A stretch of DNA of 64,000 nucleotides. It comes from Lumbricus rubellus (Eukaryota; Annelida; Clitellata; Crassiclitellata; Lumbricidae). The first letter of the stretch is position 1. Each line of letters begins with the position of its first letter. The DNA is taken from NCBI GenBank assembly GCA_945859605.1, contig OX243827.1, positions 5,005,845 through 5,069,844 on the forward strand, given 5' to 3'. The notes beneath the pieces were generated by a model that saw only the letters and a program-made list of their open reading frames with translations, had not been told where the DNA came from and did no database searches. The translations under genes were made by a program, and so were the position numbers. Below, one piece after another: positions 62,400-64,000 of the stretch.

Positions 62400-64000
62400 A
62401 CATTCTACTTTGAAACAATTATATTTTGCATTTAATTGCGATTAAAAAAATTAATCGTGCGATTAATTTTGATTAAAATTTTTAATCGAATAACAGCCAT
62501 AAAAATGAAAGAGTGGACGGGGCATTTATTGAAGTCTTTCACCATGTATTTCAATTCAATTGGATTCAATTTTCGTTTAATCAGCAATTCGGGGTGGCAG
62601 ACCGCAGCATTTTGCATTTAACTAATTTTACAAAGGTTTTATGACTAAGTTTTATATAAGCAACATAAGTAATCAATTAGCGGCCACGAAATTCGCAAGA
62701 TAATCTTCCATAGAAATCAAATTCCACTTCTCCTCAGATATTTCAGTAAATCGGTAGAGAAATAATCGCCACAATAATATATTCCTCGATGTAAATAATT
62801 ATAATTTCCGTTGCCGAATTAATTCCAATTTATCCTCTTATTCCACGATTCAGACCGAAATTCACGACGTAAATCCAATACGCCGGAGCCCTTGTCAAAT
62901 GCGACCAATCTGCTTCAATTCGACGACAAGACTGAAATTTCAGACGCGTGGTGAAGTGAGGTTGCTGCGTAAACCCGCGATACAGACAAAGGCCATGTTA
63001 AAGTATACGAAACCTGTCTTTACAGCCATGCTAAAGTATAGGCTGCGATATCATGGAGCCTCTATGTGGAGCAGACAGCGCGGCAAAATTTAGAGATTAC
63101 GTCAGCCTGTTTATTTCGGCCTGCCGCAGTACGTGTGCGTACGCCTCGATATCCTGCTGCTTATCGCTGCGTATTATTAAATATTACTTCTTATATTTAG
63201 TCAACAGCCTGGGCCCGTAGTCTTCGACATTCTTATACGTAGCGTACATTACGTTTTTGGCGTAAATCTATCCTTTTCTCGAATAACGATATAAAATGGA
63301 AGTCACGAGGCAGGCGCAGACCTGTACTCTCTGAATAGCGGTACTCCCATTCTCGACCAGCTATAAGTCTCTAATCCCTAAGATGGCGTCTGTTTGTGAC
63401 TCGAAACTCGCTGCATTCGACAACACCTTACACGTCAAAACGTGTTTAAAACATCTGCAATGAACTCGTATCCTTCGTCGACGGCGAACATTATATTAGC
63501 TTTTATTTTCGCCGTCACAAAATATTAAAATTTGGCTAAATACCCTAGGAAATTGCATTCGAAGCGTGGTATGAATACCAATTTGTGGGTCGCTTGCCTA
63601 ACGTGTCTAACGTAGTGGCCGTTCTATCTGTTGTAATTAGTTTGTTCTAGCGACAGCTTGCATATTAAACTCCACAATAAATCAAACGCATGCCACGTGA
63701 AACTGGACAGTTCGAGAAACTAACAAGAAATAGCTCCTTTAAGAATTTTAATTCGGCGACCACTAGCTGAAACTGGTTACGGTTTCATCATATTCTAGCC
63801 ACACATCACCGTTCTATTTAAAATCTTTTTCACTTCCTCGCTATGTAATTTTATTACTATACATCTAACTTTCACTCACATAATTAATTTTTTTCTCTTG
63901 TCAAGTCTCTGGATTTGGAATTTAAACTATATTAAATATGAATCGTTTTGCTTTGCGGCCGCCTATTTACTTGCTTACTTCTTGTCGGAGACATGCATAT
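62400..64000. other. No recognisable gene; duplicate of 50702-52302
   Basis: Same content as the unassigned stretch in copy 1. The window ends before the palindromic MITE would appear, so it is unknown whether that MITE is part of the duplicated unit. Confidence 0.5.

Larger units (their letters stand above)
54027..64000 (+). repeat. Segmental duplication, copy 2 (runs off the window)
   Basis: Starts inside the left end of the TGT...ACA transposon and remains identical in order to copy 1 up to the last base. The features listed for copy 1 recur here with offsets of 11,965-11,970 and, after the 271-bp deletion, 11,698. Confidence 0.97.

Overview
This window looks like a repeat-rich stretch of an invertebrate animal genome, probably marine. 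The evidence is RTE-like and L2/CR1-like non-LTR retrotransposons, tRNA-derived SINEs, several DNA-transposon families, frequent TAGGCCTA-type words and Polinton/Maverick virus-like elements. The species cannot be named from sequence alone. I recognise no ordinary host gene.

The centrepiece is a nearly intact Polinton (Maverick, adintovirus-like) at 23620-39306. It is 15,687 bp long, has terminal inverted repeats (TIRs) and is flanked by a 6-bp target duplication AACCAT. Left to right it carries, on the plus strand, a SAP-domain protein-primed DNA polymerase B, a truncated zinc/HNH-type gene, an adenain-like protease and two fiber-like genes. These share an N-terminal anchor but have different C1q-like heads. 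A hairpin marks the convergence point. A minus-strand morphogenesis block follows: major capsid, small capsid-associated protein, a GTPGLWELLT-motif protein, a hydrophobic protein, a dUTPase-fold-like protein, a second membrane-active-like protein, a penton-like minor capsid and an A32/FtsK-type packaging ATPase. The right arm (plus) has a DUF5679-phospholipase A2-like gene and a retroviral-type integrase with chromodomain. A minus-strand SAP gene with tandem repeats lies next to the right TIR. PolB, PLA2, the zinc gene and the GTPGLWELLT gene carry single-site lesions, so the copy is young but probably not autonomous.

An older, decayed Polinton in the opposite orientation appears to surround it. 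Remnants of ATPase, penton, virion proteins, capsid and fibers lie at 7.2-21.8 kb. Remnants of fiber N-terminus, protease, HNH and PolB lie at 39.6-49.8 kb. The two sets do not overlap in gene content, share orientation and break inside the same fiber gene, so they are best read as one element split by later insertions, including the young Polinton. It was also invaded by RTE-like and L2-like LINEs, SINEs, MITEs and TIR transposons, several with readable target duplications.

The left 7 kb holds MITEs with TA, 9-bp and CCGT target duplications, plus an L2-like LINE cut by an RTE-like fragment. From 42.06 kb the sequence is repeated almost exactly at 54.03 kb up to the window end (at least 10 kb, spacing about 11.97 kb). 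This is a very recent segmental duplication or an assembly haplotig.
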